64,000 bases of DNA from Bittarella massiliensis (ex Durand et al. 2017) (GCF_001486165.1 NZ_LN908977.1:884122-948121), one strand, 5' to 3'; positions 37,438 to 45,347 are shown, numbered from the stretch's first letter. Made by a program: numbers and translations. Notes: a model not told the origin generated them from the sequence alone.

Positions 37438-38316
37438 TTACTCAATATTCTGCACCTGTTCGCGCATCTTCTCGATCTCCGACTTCATCTCCACCACCAG
37501 CTTGCTGATGGCCACGTCGGGGCACTTGGAGCCGATGGTGTTGGCCTCGCGGTTGAACTCCTGTACCAGGAAATCCAGCTTGCGGCCCACCGCCTCACCC
37601 CCGGCCAGGATCTCTTCCAGCGAGGCCACGTGGCTGCGCAGCCGCACCGTCTCCTCGTCGGTGGCCACCTTGTCGGCAAAGAGGGCCGCCTCGGTGAGCA
37701 GCCGCCCCTCGTCGATCTGGCGGTCGCCCAGCAGCTCCTGCAACTTGGCATAGAGCCTGTCCCGGTAGGCGCTCACCGTCTGGGGGGCGGCGGCCTCGAT
37801 TTTGGCCACATAGCTGAGCACCGCCTGAGCGCGGGCGAGGATGTCGTCCTTCATCCGCTCCCCCTCGGCGGCCCGCATGGCGAGAAACTCGTCCACCGCG
37901 GCCTCGGCCACCTGGGCGACCAGGGACCAGACGGCCTCGGGGTCCTCCTGCGCGCGGCGGACGGCAAAGACATCGGGCAGCCGGGCGATGTCGGATAGGG
38001 CGATGTCGTCGTCCACATCCAGCTCAGCGCGCACCTCCCGCAGGGCCTGCAAATAGCCCTGGGCCACCGCCCGGTTGACGGCGATGACCTCGTCCCCCCC
38101 GTCGAGCCGCTGCAGGTAGAGGTTGACCTGAATTTTGCCGCGGGAGACCCTCTCCTGCACAAAGGCCTTCAGCCTGTCCTCCAGATAGCCGTACATCCGC
38201 GGCGTCTTGCAGGAGAACTCAAAGTAGCGGTGGTTGACGCTCCTGATTTCCAGCAGGATGTCGTAGCCGCCCAGCTGCTGCTGGCTGCGGCCGTACCCGG
38301 TCATGCTCCGAACCAT
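37438..38316 (-). CDS. yicC: YicC/YloC-family endoribonuclease
   Basis: 292 residues, start MVRSMTGYGRSQQQLGGYDI and conserved EIRSVNHRYFEFSCKTPR, the hallmark N-terminus of YicC. The C-terminal DUF1732-type region has LDFLVQEFNREANTIGSK. YicC homologues are reported RNA endonucleases. First gene of the conserved yicC-remA-gmk-rpoZ-coaBC-priA series; its promoter lies in the GC-rich region upstream and was not resolved. Confidence 0.93.
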   Translation of the reverse strand: MVRSMTGYGRSQQQLGGYDILLEIRSVNHRYFEFSCKTPRMYGYLEDRLKAFVQERVSRGKIQVNLYLQRLDGGDEVIAVNRAVAQGYLQALREVRAELDVDDDIALSDIARLPDVFAVRRAQEDPEAVWSLVAQVAEAAVDEFLAMRAAEGERMKDDILARAQAVLSYVAKIEAAAPQTVSAYRDRLYAKLQELLGDRQIDEGRLLTEAALFADKVATDEETVRLRSHVASLEEILAGGEAVGRKLDFLVQEFNREANTIGSKCPDVAISKLVVEMKSEIEKMREQVQNIE

Positions 38317-39576
38317 CCATTCGCCCCTCTTCTCATTGTTTCACCGGCACAAAACAGCCCGCGTGGCTCCGCCTGGCGGCGGCCCGCAGGCGCCTGTTTT
38401 ACTCCCTATCGCCGCCCTAAAAGGGGCGGTTTTGTGGCGCGCCGCCGGGGACTCCTGTCCCCTGGCGGGCGGGGGCGTCCGGCTCTCATTTGGGCCGCCC
38501 CTATTTTTATCTATTTTACTATTTTGGGGCGGTCACTGTCAACCGCACCCCTTCTATTTTGGGCCGTTTTCTCCGCCAATCTGCAGTTTTCTCGCAAATT
38601 TGTTTTCTCCTCCGCCGCCCTGCCACTCTCCTGTGGACGGAGCTCTCCACAAAAAAAGAATGGCCGCCCGCGGGCGGCCGACAAGGAAAGGGGGAGACAG
38701 CGCCACTTGGCGGCGCTCTGGGGCGCTGAGCGAGGGGGCAGAGAGGGACTTGCACGCGGCGGGGCAAACCCGCAGACCGCCCTTTTTCAGCAGGGTTTTG
38801 CCGATTGGTCTCCCTGCCCAGCACCCGGGCCGGTTTGCCGCCGGGCGGGAGGAGCTTGGGTTTACAGGTGGCACAAGGAAACACTTTCTGCCACCGACTT
38901 AGACAGTAAGGACGGAGCAAGACGGTTTACATCCACCGCCACTGCTGGCTGGCATCTCAGTACACTGGCCAAGTGCAGAAGGGAGGCTTGCACGTGCCGG
39001 GTCAAACCTGCAGACCGGCCTTTTTCAGAAAGGCTTTGCCGGTCGGCCTCACCCCTGCCCAGCACCCGGGCCGTTTTGCTGCCGGGTGGAAGAAGGTTGG
39101 CTTTACAAGCGGTGCGAAAAAACGTCCCCGCCGCCTCGAACAGCGGGTGCAGAGCAAAGCGGCCTCCCCCCTCCAACGCGCCGGTGTGTCGGTTGACACC
39201 CCGGTGCGCCAGTCAGGTGCGGAGAGAGGCTTGTGTGCAGCCGAGTGAACCTACAGACTGCCCTTTCTCAGCGGGGATTTACCGGCCCTTCCCTTCCCCT
39301 TGCATTGCAGATTTCCCCCTTCCAGACAAAATCACCGCTGAAACGGGCGATCCGCACCGATCCCAAAAGGGCCTCATCTGGGCCCGGCCCCTCGGGGGCA
39401 TCGAATATCTTTTCATAACACCCACGCCACCGCCAAACCGGCAATCGAGGACACCTCTCAGCCCCAGAACCTGCCCTTCTTTTTGCGCCTTCTGCGCCCC
39501 CTCCTTTCGGGAAATCTTTCGCGGGAGCAATTTGACACCCCCGGCAGAGTCGGGGGATCCGGGGCGCGAAAACGAC
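38317..39576. other. 1.26-kb gene-free region holding an imperfect ~240-base repeat
   Basis: No supported gene on either strand. Long frames here have no ribosome site and change frame between repeat copies. The central part consists of two full copies and one partial copy of a ~240-base unit, annotated separately. The left 420 bases are GC-rich with T-rich patches and show nothing recognisable. Confidence 0.6.
38742..39310. repeat. Imperfect ~240-base tandem repeat, 2.4 copies
   Basis: Copy A starts near 38742, copy B near 38980 and partial copy C near 39223, at periods of 238 and 243 bases. Shared blocks include TTGCACG, GCAGACCG, CAGCACCCGGGCC and GGTTTACA-like stretches in the same order. 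Copy B contains a nested hairpin: outer GACCGG/CCGGTC and inner CCTTT/AAAGG. Copies A and C have altered arms at the same place. Copies diverge at many positions, so this is an old or fast-evolving repeat. Coding is unlikely because similarity holds at DNA level while frames differ. Confidence 0.7.
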
Positions 39577-39619
39577 AAAAAAAGACAGCCGGAAGGCTCG
39601 TTACCTTCCGGCTGTCTTT
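39577..39619 (-). terminator. Rho-independent terminator of the carboxyltransferase operon
   Basis: A perfect 16-base stem, AAAGACAGCCGGAAGG with CCTTCCGGCTGTCTTT, a 7-base loop and seven T residues on the minus strand, 43 bases after the carboxyltransferase-alpha stop. Confidence 0.95.
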
Positions 39620-39662
39620 CATACCGATCGACGGCAAGGGCTGCGCCCTTTGCGCGCTCTGC

Positions 39663-41060
39663 TTACAGGGGGTGGACCTTGTTCTGGGTGTCCACGTGCT
39701 CGCCGTCGATGTGCAGCTGTTTGTTGCGGCGGTTCTCGAAGAACTTGACCGCGACCTGGCCGAACTGGGCGTAGGTCAGCACGTCCTCTTCCTGCTGCAT
39801 GTAGTCGGCGCACTCGGCCCGCAGCTTATCCAGCTCGGGCTCGATCAGGTCGGCGGGGCGGCAGGTGATCCGCTCGTCGTCGCCGATGATCTTCTTGACG
39901 AAATCGGGCTCGATCTCCACCGGGGTGCGGCCGTATTCGCCGCGCACCAGGCCCTTGAACTCCTTGGTGACCATCTTGTAGCGCTCCCCGCCGATGACAT
40001 TGAACACCGCCTGGGTGCCGACGATCTGCGAGGTGGGGGTGACCAGCGGGGGATAGCCGGCGTCTTTGCGGACGCGGGGGATCTCCTGCAGCACCTCTTC
40101 AAATTTGTCCTCTTTGCCGGCCTGTTTCAGCTGGCTGATGAGGTTGGAGATCATGCCGCCGGGCACCTGGTAGAGCAGGGTGTTGGCGTCCACGCCCAGG
40201 ACCTTGGGCGAGATCATCCCGTTTTCGATGTACTTGGTGCGGATCTTGGCAAAGTACTCCCGCACCTTGTTGAGCTGGTTCAGGTCCAGACCGGTGTCGT
40301 ACTCGGTCCCGGCCAGGGCGGCCACCATCGACTCGGTGGGGGCGTGAGAGGTGCCCAGCGCCAGGGGGGAGATGGCGGTGTCGATCACGTCGGCGCCCGC
40401 CTCGATGCCCTTGAGCAGCACCATGGAGGCCAGGCCGGAGGTGTAGTGGGAGTGCAGCTGAATGGGGATCTTCACGTTCTCCTTCAGGGCCTTCACCAGA
40501 TCAAAGACGGTGTAGGGGGTCAACAGGCCCGCCATGTCCTTGATGCAGATGGAGTCGGCGCCCTCGTTCTCCAGCTCCTTGGCGTACTGCACAAAGTAGG
40601 GGATGTTGTGCACCGGGGAGGTGGTGTAGGAGATGCAGGCCTGCAGGTGGGCGTTCTGGCGCTTGGTGGCGCGGATGGACGCCTGCAGGTTGCGGATATC
40701 GTTGAGGGCGTCAAAGATGCGGATGACGTCGATGCCGTTGGCCACCGACTTCTCGACGAAGTACTCCACCACGTCGTCGGCGTAGTGGCGGTAGCCCAGG
40801 CAGTTCTGCCCCCGGTAGAGCATCTGGATGGGGGTGTTGGGCATGTGTTTTTTAATGGTGCGCAGTCTGTCCCAGGGGTCTTCGTCCAAAAAGCGGATGC
40901 AGGCGTCGAAGGTGGCGCCGCCCCAAGCTTCCACCGAATGGTAGCCCACTTTGTCCATCTCGCCCAAAATCGGCAACATGTCGTCCATGGTCATCCGGGT
41001 GGCAAACAGGGACTGGTGTGCGTCGCGCAATACGGTTTCTGTAATTCCAATCTTAGCCAT
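39663..41060 (-). CDS. Biotin-dependent carboxyltransferase, oxaloacetate decarboxylase alpha / PycB / 5S type
   Basis: 465 residues of the HMG-CoA-lyase-like carboxyltransferase fold that moves CO2 between biotin and pyruvate/oxaloacetate. Key parts: ETVLRDAHQSLFATR (metal and substrate), IKDMAGLL (catalytic Lys), LHSHYTSGLASM (metal His pair) and a C-terminal conserved carboxylase domain. It lacks an attached biotin domain; that is the separate carrier gene 33 bases upstream. With the carrier and the 12S-type subunit it forms a three-gene set like propionibacterial transcarboxylase, or the soluble part of oxaloacetate decarboxylase. Membrane beta/gamma subunits are not in the window. Confidence 0.92.
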   Translation of the reverse strand: MAKIGITETVLRDAHQSLFATRMTMDDMLPILGEMDKVGYHSVEAWGGATFDACIRFLDEDPWDRLRTIKKHMPNTPIQMLYRGQNCLGYRHYADDVVEYFVEKSVANGIDVIRIFDALNDIRNLQASIRATKRQNAHLQACISYTTSPVHNIPYFVQYAKELENEGADSICIKDMAGLLTPYTVFDLVKALKENVKIPIQLHSHYTSGLASMVLLKGIEAGADVIDTAISPLALGTSHAPTESMVAALAGTEYDTGLDLNQLNKVREYFAKIRTKYIENGMISPKVLGVDANTLLYQVPGGMISNLISQLKQAGKEDKFEEVLQEIPRVRKDAGYPPLVTPTSQIVGTQAVFNVIGGERYKMVTKEFKGLVRGEYGRTPVEIEPDFVKKIIGDDERITCRPADLIEPELDKLRAECADYMQQEEDVLTYAQFGQVAVKFFENRRNKQLHIDGEHVDTQNKVHPL

Positions 41061-41093
41061 AAACCAGTACCTCTTTCTCCTTCCAGGTATGCT

Positions 41094-41480
41094 TTACTGG
41101 AGGGTCATAATCAAATCGTTGGAGTTGACCGAGTCGCCCTTCTGCACGTTGATGGAGGCGACGGTGCCGTCCTGCGGGCACATGATCTCGTTCTCCATCT
41201 TCATGGCTTCCAGGATGGCCAGCACGTCGCCCTTCTTGACGGCGTCGCCGGCGGCGACCTTGATGTCGAGGATGTGTCTCTTATACACATCTAGATGTGT
41301 ATAAGGGACAGGGATGAGGATGCCGATGTTTCGTAGGGGGAGGTTGCTCGTATACACATCTAGAGGTGTATAAGGGGCCGGAGCGGGAGCGGGGGCAGCC
41401 ACGGGGGCGGCGCCGGCGGCCAGCTCTTCCACAGCCACGTCGTAAGCGGTGCCGTTGACAGTTATGTTAAATCTTTTCAT
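41094..41480 (-). pseudogene. Biotin carboxyl carrier protein gene, corrupted by adapter sequence
   Basis: The ends are genuine: the N-terminus MKRFNITVNGTAYDVAVEEL with an Ala/Pro linker, and the C-terminal biotinyl domain with EAMKMEN (biotin Lys94 in the present reading). Between them, 41275-41377 is adapter-derived and is translated as PYTPLDVY and PYTHLDVYKR, peptides encoded by Tn5 mosaic ends. The normal start of the biotinyl domain (an APMPG-like stretch) is missing and appears to be replaced. The frame happens to stay open. The real gene is probably intact in the organism. It lies between the 12S-type and 5S-type carboxyltransferase genes, as expected for their shared carrier. Confidence 0.88.
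41275..41377. other. Tn5 mosaic-end (Nextera adapter) artefact
   Basis: 41275-41292 matches 18 of the 19 mosaic-end bases; the next 19 bases are its inverse (AGATGTGTATAAGGGACAG, one mismatch). After a 39-base fragment, a second pair (41346-41361 and 41362-41376) follows with T-to-G and A-to-G errors. Head-to-head mosaic ends like this arise in tagmentation libraries, not in genomes. Confidence 0.95.
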
Positions 41481-41503
41481 GGTGATACTCCTCCTCTATG
41501 TTG

Positions 41504-42943
41504 TTACAGCGGCATGTTGCCATGTTTTTTGGGCAGTTTGGCGACCCGCTTGCCCGCCAGCATCTCGGCGGCGCGGATCAGGGTGGCGCGGGTCTCGGCC
41601 GGGTCGATCACGCAGTCCACGTGACCCTTTGCCGCCGCCTCAAAGGCGGAGGCGGTGGTGTCGATGTAGGCCTGCACTCTGGCGGCCCGCTCGGCCACCG
41701 GGTCGGCGGCCGCCTTGATCTCCTCGCCGCAGAGGATGTTCACCGCGGCCTCGGGGGCCAGGGTGGAGATGACGGCGGAGGGCCAGGCGACGGTCAGGTC
41801 GGCGGAGGCGTTTTTGCCGGCCAGGGCCACATAGGCGGCGCCGTAGGCCTCGCCGGTGATGACGGCGATCTTCGGGCAGGTGGCCTCGGCGTAGACGTGG
41901 GCCAGGCGGGCCGCGTCGCGGATGCCGCCGGCCAGCTCGTCGGAGGAGCTCTCTTTAAAGCCCTTGCAGTTGAGCAGGGTGATGACCGGGATGGCGAAGC
42001 TGTCGCAGATGGAGACAAAGCGGGCGATGCGGGCGCTGGCGCCCTTGCACAGCCGCTGGTCGCCGCCCACGGTGGCCACCACGCCCACGGCCTGTCCGGC
42101 CAGGGTGGCCAGGGCGGTCACGGCGTTGGGGGCGTTCTCCAAGAAGGTGACGTTCCCCTCGTCAAAGATGCTCTCGATGACCTCTTTGGCGTCGTAGGAG
42201 GACAGGTCCTCGCAGGCGGCCCGCAGCTTCTCGGCGGCAGCGGGCTCGTCGTACTCGCAGTAGGGGGCCTCGGAGAGGTTGTTGAGGGGCAGCATGGAGA
42301 CGATCTTCTTGGCCTCCTCGACGGCGGCCATGTCGTCCTCGGCCACCAGCTGCACCACCCCGCTGCGCACGGCGGCCTCGGCCTTGCCGGCGCCCTCGAC
42401 CTTGTCGCCGGCGGCGCTGGAGACAAAGGGAGCAGTCAGGAAAAACTCGGCGTCTTTGGCCATGATGACCAGGTCGGCGTTGGCGGCCATCAGGGCAGAA
42501 GTGCCGGCGCAGACCCCGGCGATGACCGCGATCTGGGGGACCACACCCGAGAGGGCGGCCGAGCGCTGCAGCATCTCCCCGTAGGCGGCGAGCACCTCGC
42601 TGTTCTCGGCGATGCAGGCGCCCTTGGAGTCGTAGATGCCCACCACGGGCACCCCCACCTTGGCGGCCATCTCGTACACCTTGGCGATCTTGGCGCCGGT
42701 GGCGGCCGAGACGGCGCCGCCCGCGACCGAGCTGTCCTGCGAGAAGGCGAAGACCGAGCCGCCGTTTACCATGCCGTACCCGGTGACCACGCCCGCGCTC
42801 TCACAGCCCGCCTTGGCAAAGGCGTCCAGCTCGACAAAGCTGCCCTCGTCAAAGAGCCGGTCCAGCCGCGCATAGGCCACCGACTCCCTGTCCAATTTGC
42901 CGCTTTGCTCTGAGAGAATTTCCAGTCTGCTTTTTGGACTCAT
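41504..42943 (-). CDS. Acyl-CoA-type carboxyltransferase subunit (MmdA/12S-like)
   Basis: 479 residues with the two crotonase-like halves of biotin-dependent carboxyltransferases (N-half about 20-240, C-half about 255-470). Motifs include VFSQDSSVAGGAVS-like FSQDSSVAGGAVSAATGAKI, IYDSKGACIAENSEVL in the N half, and TLLNCKGFKESSSDELAGGIRDAARL in the C half. Several oxyanion-loop glycines are present, though the usual GGARIQEG stretch is altered to DSKGACIAE. It would transfer CO2 between biotin and an acyl-CoA. First gene of the operon with a good promoter. The actual acyl substrate is not determinable. Confidence 0.85.
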   Translation of the reverse strand: MSPKSRLEILSEQSGKLDRESVAYARLDRLFDEGSFVELDAFAKAGCESAGVVTGYGMVNGGSVFAFSQDSSVAGGAVSAATGAKIAKVYEMAAKVGVPVVGIYDSKGACIAENSEVLAAYGEMLQRSAALSGVVPQIAVIAGVCAGTSALMAANADLVIMAKDAEFFLTAPFVSSAAGDKVEGAGKAEAAVRSGVVQLVAEDDMAAVEEAKKIVSMLPLNNLSEAPYCEYDEPAAAEKLRAACEDLSSYDAKEVIESIFDEGNVTFLENAPNAVTALATLAGQAVGVVATVGGDQRLCKGASARIARFVSICDSFAIPVITLLNCKGFKESSSDELAGGIRDAARLAHVYAEATCPKIAVITGEAYGAAYVALAGKNASADLTVAWPSAVISTLAPEAAVNILCGEEIKAAADPVAERAARVQAYIDTTASAFEAAAKGHVDCVIDPAETRATLIRAAEMLAGKRVAKLPKKHGNMPL

Positions 42944-42998
42944 CGTTGTTCCTCCATTTCTTTTATATCAAGTAGCAGTGAATAGCAAAATCAAATAC

Positions 42999-43027
42999 AG
43001 TATACAGCATTGCCGAAAAAATAACAA
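42999..43027 (-). promoter_or_regulatory. Promoter of the carboxyltransferase operon
   Basis: Minus-strand TTGTTA (43022-43027), a 17-base spacer and TATACT (42999-43004), in an AT-rich gap 55 bases upstream of the 12S-type subunit. Confidence 0.7.
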
Positions 43028-43038
43028 GGTGCCACCCG

Positions 43039-43350
43039 TCAGTTTTTACAGTTTTTGCAGGTCTCGAAGAAGGCGGCGATGCCCCCGGTCTCCCCCACCC
43101 GGCAGACGGTGTAGCCCAGGGCGGCAAAGGCGGCGGCCGCCGCCTCGTCGGCGGGGCCGTAGTCCAGGTAGCCCCGGCGCTCGAAGTAGTCCAGACAGGC
43201 GCGAAAGACCCCGTCGGCCACCGGCAGTTCGGCATAGGCGGGGGCCCCCAGCAAGACGGTGTTCCCCCGCAGGAAAAAATCGCAGGAGGCGAGCGTCCGC
43301 CCCCCTTCGGCGGCGGCAAAGCGCTCCCCCGTCCGCTGGATGCGGATCAC
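43039..43350 (-). CDS. Small hypothetical protein translationally coupled to rluB
   Basis: A 103-residue protein starting with GTG within the rluB stop (GTGA overlap), reading MIRIQRTGERFAAAEGGRTLA at the start. The pattern of short strands, then VFRACLDYFERRGYLDYG and a C-terminal FAALGYTVCRV, ends in a cysteine/lysine tail CKNCKN. Part of the pattern recalls a shortened GNAT-type acetyltransferase fold, but no acetyl-CoA motif is visible, so I give no function. The overlap with rluB argues that it is a real gene. Confidence 0.6.
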   Translation of the reverse strand: MIRIQRTGERFAAAEGGRTLASCDFFLRGNTVLLGAPAYAELPVADGVFRACLDYFERRGYLDYGPADEAAAAAFAALGYTVCRVGETGGIAAFFETCKNCKN

Positions 43351-44099
43351 TTTTTCTCCCCCGGGCCGCTCAGGCCGGCCGCCCCCCGCAGGGCCGCCAC
43401 CTCCTGTTTGGTGAGGGGGCGGTAGGTGCCGGGCTTGAGCATCCCCAGCTTGAGGGGGCCGAAGGCGGTGCGCTTGAGGCGGGCGACCTCCAGCCCCACC
43501 TCCTCGCACATCTTGCGGATCTGGCGGTTGCGCCCCTCGCGGATGACGAACTCCAGCACACAGCGGCCGGGCTGCTTGTCCAGCACCCGGATGGTGGCGG
43601 GGGCGGTCTTGCGCCCGTCGATGTAGACGCCGTCGCTCATGGCGACGATCTGCTCGTCGGACGCGTCGGGGCGGACGGTGACCCGGTAGGTCTTGGAGAC
43701 CTTTTTGCTGGGGTGCATCATCAGGTTGGCGAAGGCGCCGTCGCTGGTGAAGAGCAGCAGCCCCTCGGAATTTTTGTCCAGCCGGCCGATGGGGTAGACC
43801 CGCTCCCCCACCCCGGCCATCAAATCGGCCACGCAGCGGCGGCCCTGCTCGTCCTGCAGGGTGGTGACATAGCCCCGGGGCTTGTGCAGCATCAGGTACT
43901 GGTACTCGGCTTTGGGGGCGCCGTTCACCCGCTCCCCATCCAGGGTGACCAGGTCTTTGCGGGGGTCGATCTTGTCCCCCAGGCGGGCGGGGTGGCCGTT
44001 GACCTTCACCCGGCCGCGCTGAATGTACTCCTCGGCCTTGCGCCGGGAGCAGACGCCCCACTGGGACATGGCTTTTTGCAGTCGTGTATCTCTAGGCAT
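43347..44099 (-). CDS. rluB: Pseudouridine synthase, RluB/RsuA family
   Basis: 250 residues with an N-terminal S4 RNA-binding domain (RLQKAMSQWGVCSRRKAEEYI) and the RsuA/RluB catalytic motif GRLDKNSEGLLLFTSDGAF (catalytic Asp). The C-terminus contains the conserved GRNRQIRKMCEEVG. It probably modifies 23S rRNA helix 89 (RluB) rather than 16S rRNA (RsuA), but the two cannot be separated here. A TGGTAAAAT extended -10 (44127-44135) lies just upstream. In many Firmicutes rluB follows scpB; here it has moved away. Confidence 0.92.
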   Translation of the reverse strand: MPRDTRLQKAMSQWGVCSRRKAEEYIQRGRVKVNGHPARLGDKIDPRKDLVTLDGERVNGAPKAEYQYLMLHKPRGYVTTLQDEQGRRCVADLMAGVGERVYPIGRLDKNSEGLLLFTSDGAFANLMMHPSKKVSKTYRVTVRPDASDEQIVAMSDGVYIDGRKTAPATIRVLDKQPGRCVLEFVIREGRNRQIRKMCEEVGLEVARLKRTAFGPLKLGMLKPGTYRPLTKQEVAALRGAAGLSGPGEKK

Positions 44100-44186
44100 A
44101 ATATCCTCCTTTGGCCATACATTTGTATTTTACCATGTTTTTGGCCGCAGCACCACGCCCTTTTGTAAAATGTCTGCGCCCAGATC

Positions 44187-44238
44187 CCCCCTTTGCGCTG
44201 TCTCCCCCCTTTGCGCTGTCTCCCCCCTTTGCCGGGAC
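44187..44238. repeat. 18-base direct repeat, nearly three copies
   Basis: The unit CCCCCCTTTGCGCTGTCT is repeated head to tail twice and begun a third time. It lies directly downstream of the terminator of the first TM2 gene. Confidence 0.75.
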
Positions 44239-44283
44239 AAAAAAGAGCGGGCGCCGGGGACCTGCCGTCCCGAGCGCCCGCTC
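44239..44283 (-). terminator. Rho-independent terminator after the first TM2 gene
   Basis: Minus-strand GAGCGGGCGC pairs with GCGCCCGCTC around a long loop, followed by six T residues, 13 bases after the stop codon. Confidence 0.85.
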
Positions 44284-44295
44284 CCCTTTGGCCCC

Positions 44296-44694
44296 CTACA
44301 CCCGGATGGGAAGGCCGTACCGGTCCCGAAAGCTGCCGGCGAAAAGGCTGACCCCGTCGATGACCCAGCCGATGCCGCACAGGCCGAAGGTGAACAGGTA
44401 GAGGATCCCCATCCCCACCTTGCCGGCGTAAAACTGGTGCGCCCCCAGGTAGCCCAGCAGCAGCCAGAGAAGGATGGCCACCCACCTGCTCTTGGGGCTT
44501 GCCGCCTGCACCGGCTGCTGCACCGGCACGCGGGGCTGCGGGATCGAAAACACCGGCCTGGGCGGTGGTGCCCCCCAGCCAGGCGCCACCGGCGGGGGCG
44601 CGACCGGCTCCCGCGGGGGCAGCACCGTGCCGCAAAATTTGCAGACCCCGTCCAGCCCGATCTCCGCGCCGCAGTTGTCACACTTCACACACAT
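44296..44694 (-). CDS. Zinc-ribbon plus TM2-domain membrane protein (copy 1)
   Basis: 132 residues. An N-terminal zinc ribbon (CDNCGAEI ... CKFCG) is followed by a Pro-rich linker (about 25-65) and a TM2 domain of two helices: LLWLLLGYLGAHQFYAGKVG and a second around GLCGIGWVIDGVSLF. It ends FRDRYGLPIRV. TM2 proteins are small, widespread and of largely unknown function. A second protein of the same length and architecture (45492-45890) lies across the tandem-repeat region, so the pair likely arose by duplication. Confidence 0.88.
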   Translation of the reverse strand: MCVKCDNCGAEIGLDGVCKFCGTVLPPREPVAPPPVAPGWGAPPPRPVFSIPQPRVPVQQPVQAASPKSRWVAILLWLLLGYLGAHQFYAGKVGMGILYLFTFGLCGIGWVIDGVSLFAGSFRDRYGLPIRV

Positions 44695-44836
44695 CTCCCC
44701 CTCTGTCCTTTTTCAGGGTCTATGATAGCACAAAACGCCCGGTTTTGCACCCCGCGGGCCCATTTCACCCACAGCCAAAACCGCCGGCAAAACAGGTGGG
44801 CGACATCGGCCTCAAAAGGGAGTCGCACCGGCGCAC

Positions 44837-45193
44837 GGCTCAAGAGACGGTTGCACCGGGCGCACGGCTCAGGGGATGATTGCGCCAGACGCGCGGCCCA
44901 AGGGATGATTGCGCCAGACGCGCGGCCCAGGGGACGTCTCTTATACACATCCAGACGTCTATAAGAGGCAGGTCAACGGCACTCCACGAGACCCCTTGCC
45001 TCCCCCACAAAGGCCGGGCGCGTGGGTGTCGTGGAGCCCGCGTCGCCGGCCGCCCATGTTGTTCTGTGATGGCTCCGGCAGCCGCCTAGATATACACTCG
45101 TGCCCTACACGCCGCTCGTCCGAGCTTACTCCGGTCTCTAATACACATCTAGGTGTGTATAAGGGGCCCGGGGAATGGTTGCGCCGGACGCGC
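44837..45193. repeat. 29-base tandem repeat, interrupted by adapter artefact
   Basis: Units of 29 bases start at 44837, 44866 and 44895, a partial unit starts at 44924, and another full unit is at 45165-45193 beyond the artefact. The unit has the core GATTGCGCCAGACGCGC and starts GGCYCARGGGA. The true copy number is unknown because assembly broke here. Confidence 0.85.
44936..45166. other. Adapter-derived chimeric insert (Tn5 mosaic ends plus TruSeq)
   Basis: GTCTCTTATACACATCC is followed at once by its inverse (44953-44971); 45134-45150 and 45151-45166 form a second, more damaged pair. Between them, 45094-45126 matches the TruSeq universal adapter end (blocks ACACTC, CCCTACACG, CGCTC, CCGA) with five mismatches, four of them T to G. 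About 115 bases of unplaced sequence lie in between. Confidence 0.93.
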
Positions 45194-45347
45194 GGCCGCC
45201 GGCAAACTGGCAATCGAGAATGCCGGTCCGCACCGCCTCTATTCAGAGATCGTCTTTCTCTTTGCGCATTCCTCTCCATTCAGGAGGCCTTCCGCCAGCG
45301 CCGTTTGCCCCCGGTAGAAGCAGGGGGTCGGCCGCTCAAGCGCCAGA

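Noticed and set aside
38519-39176. Two minus-strand frames with similar peptides (KGRSAGL, ARVLGR)
   Set aside because: The similarity comes from the DNA repeat; there is no ribosome site, and the frames are not maintained through the third copy.
38230-39774. Plus-strand frame of 514 codons across the gene-free region
   Set aside because: It begins inside yicC on the opposite strand, has low-complexity Pro/Arg composition and crosses the ~240-base repeat copies in differing frames.
41275-41377. A genuine Tn5-like transposon or MITE insertion
   Set aside because: The ends are the synthetic mosaic end placed head to head with no transposon body or target duplication, accompanied by read-error-type substitutions and TruSeq sequence elsewhere in the window.
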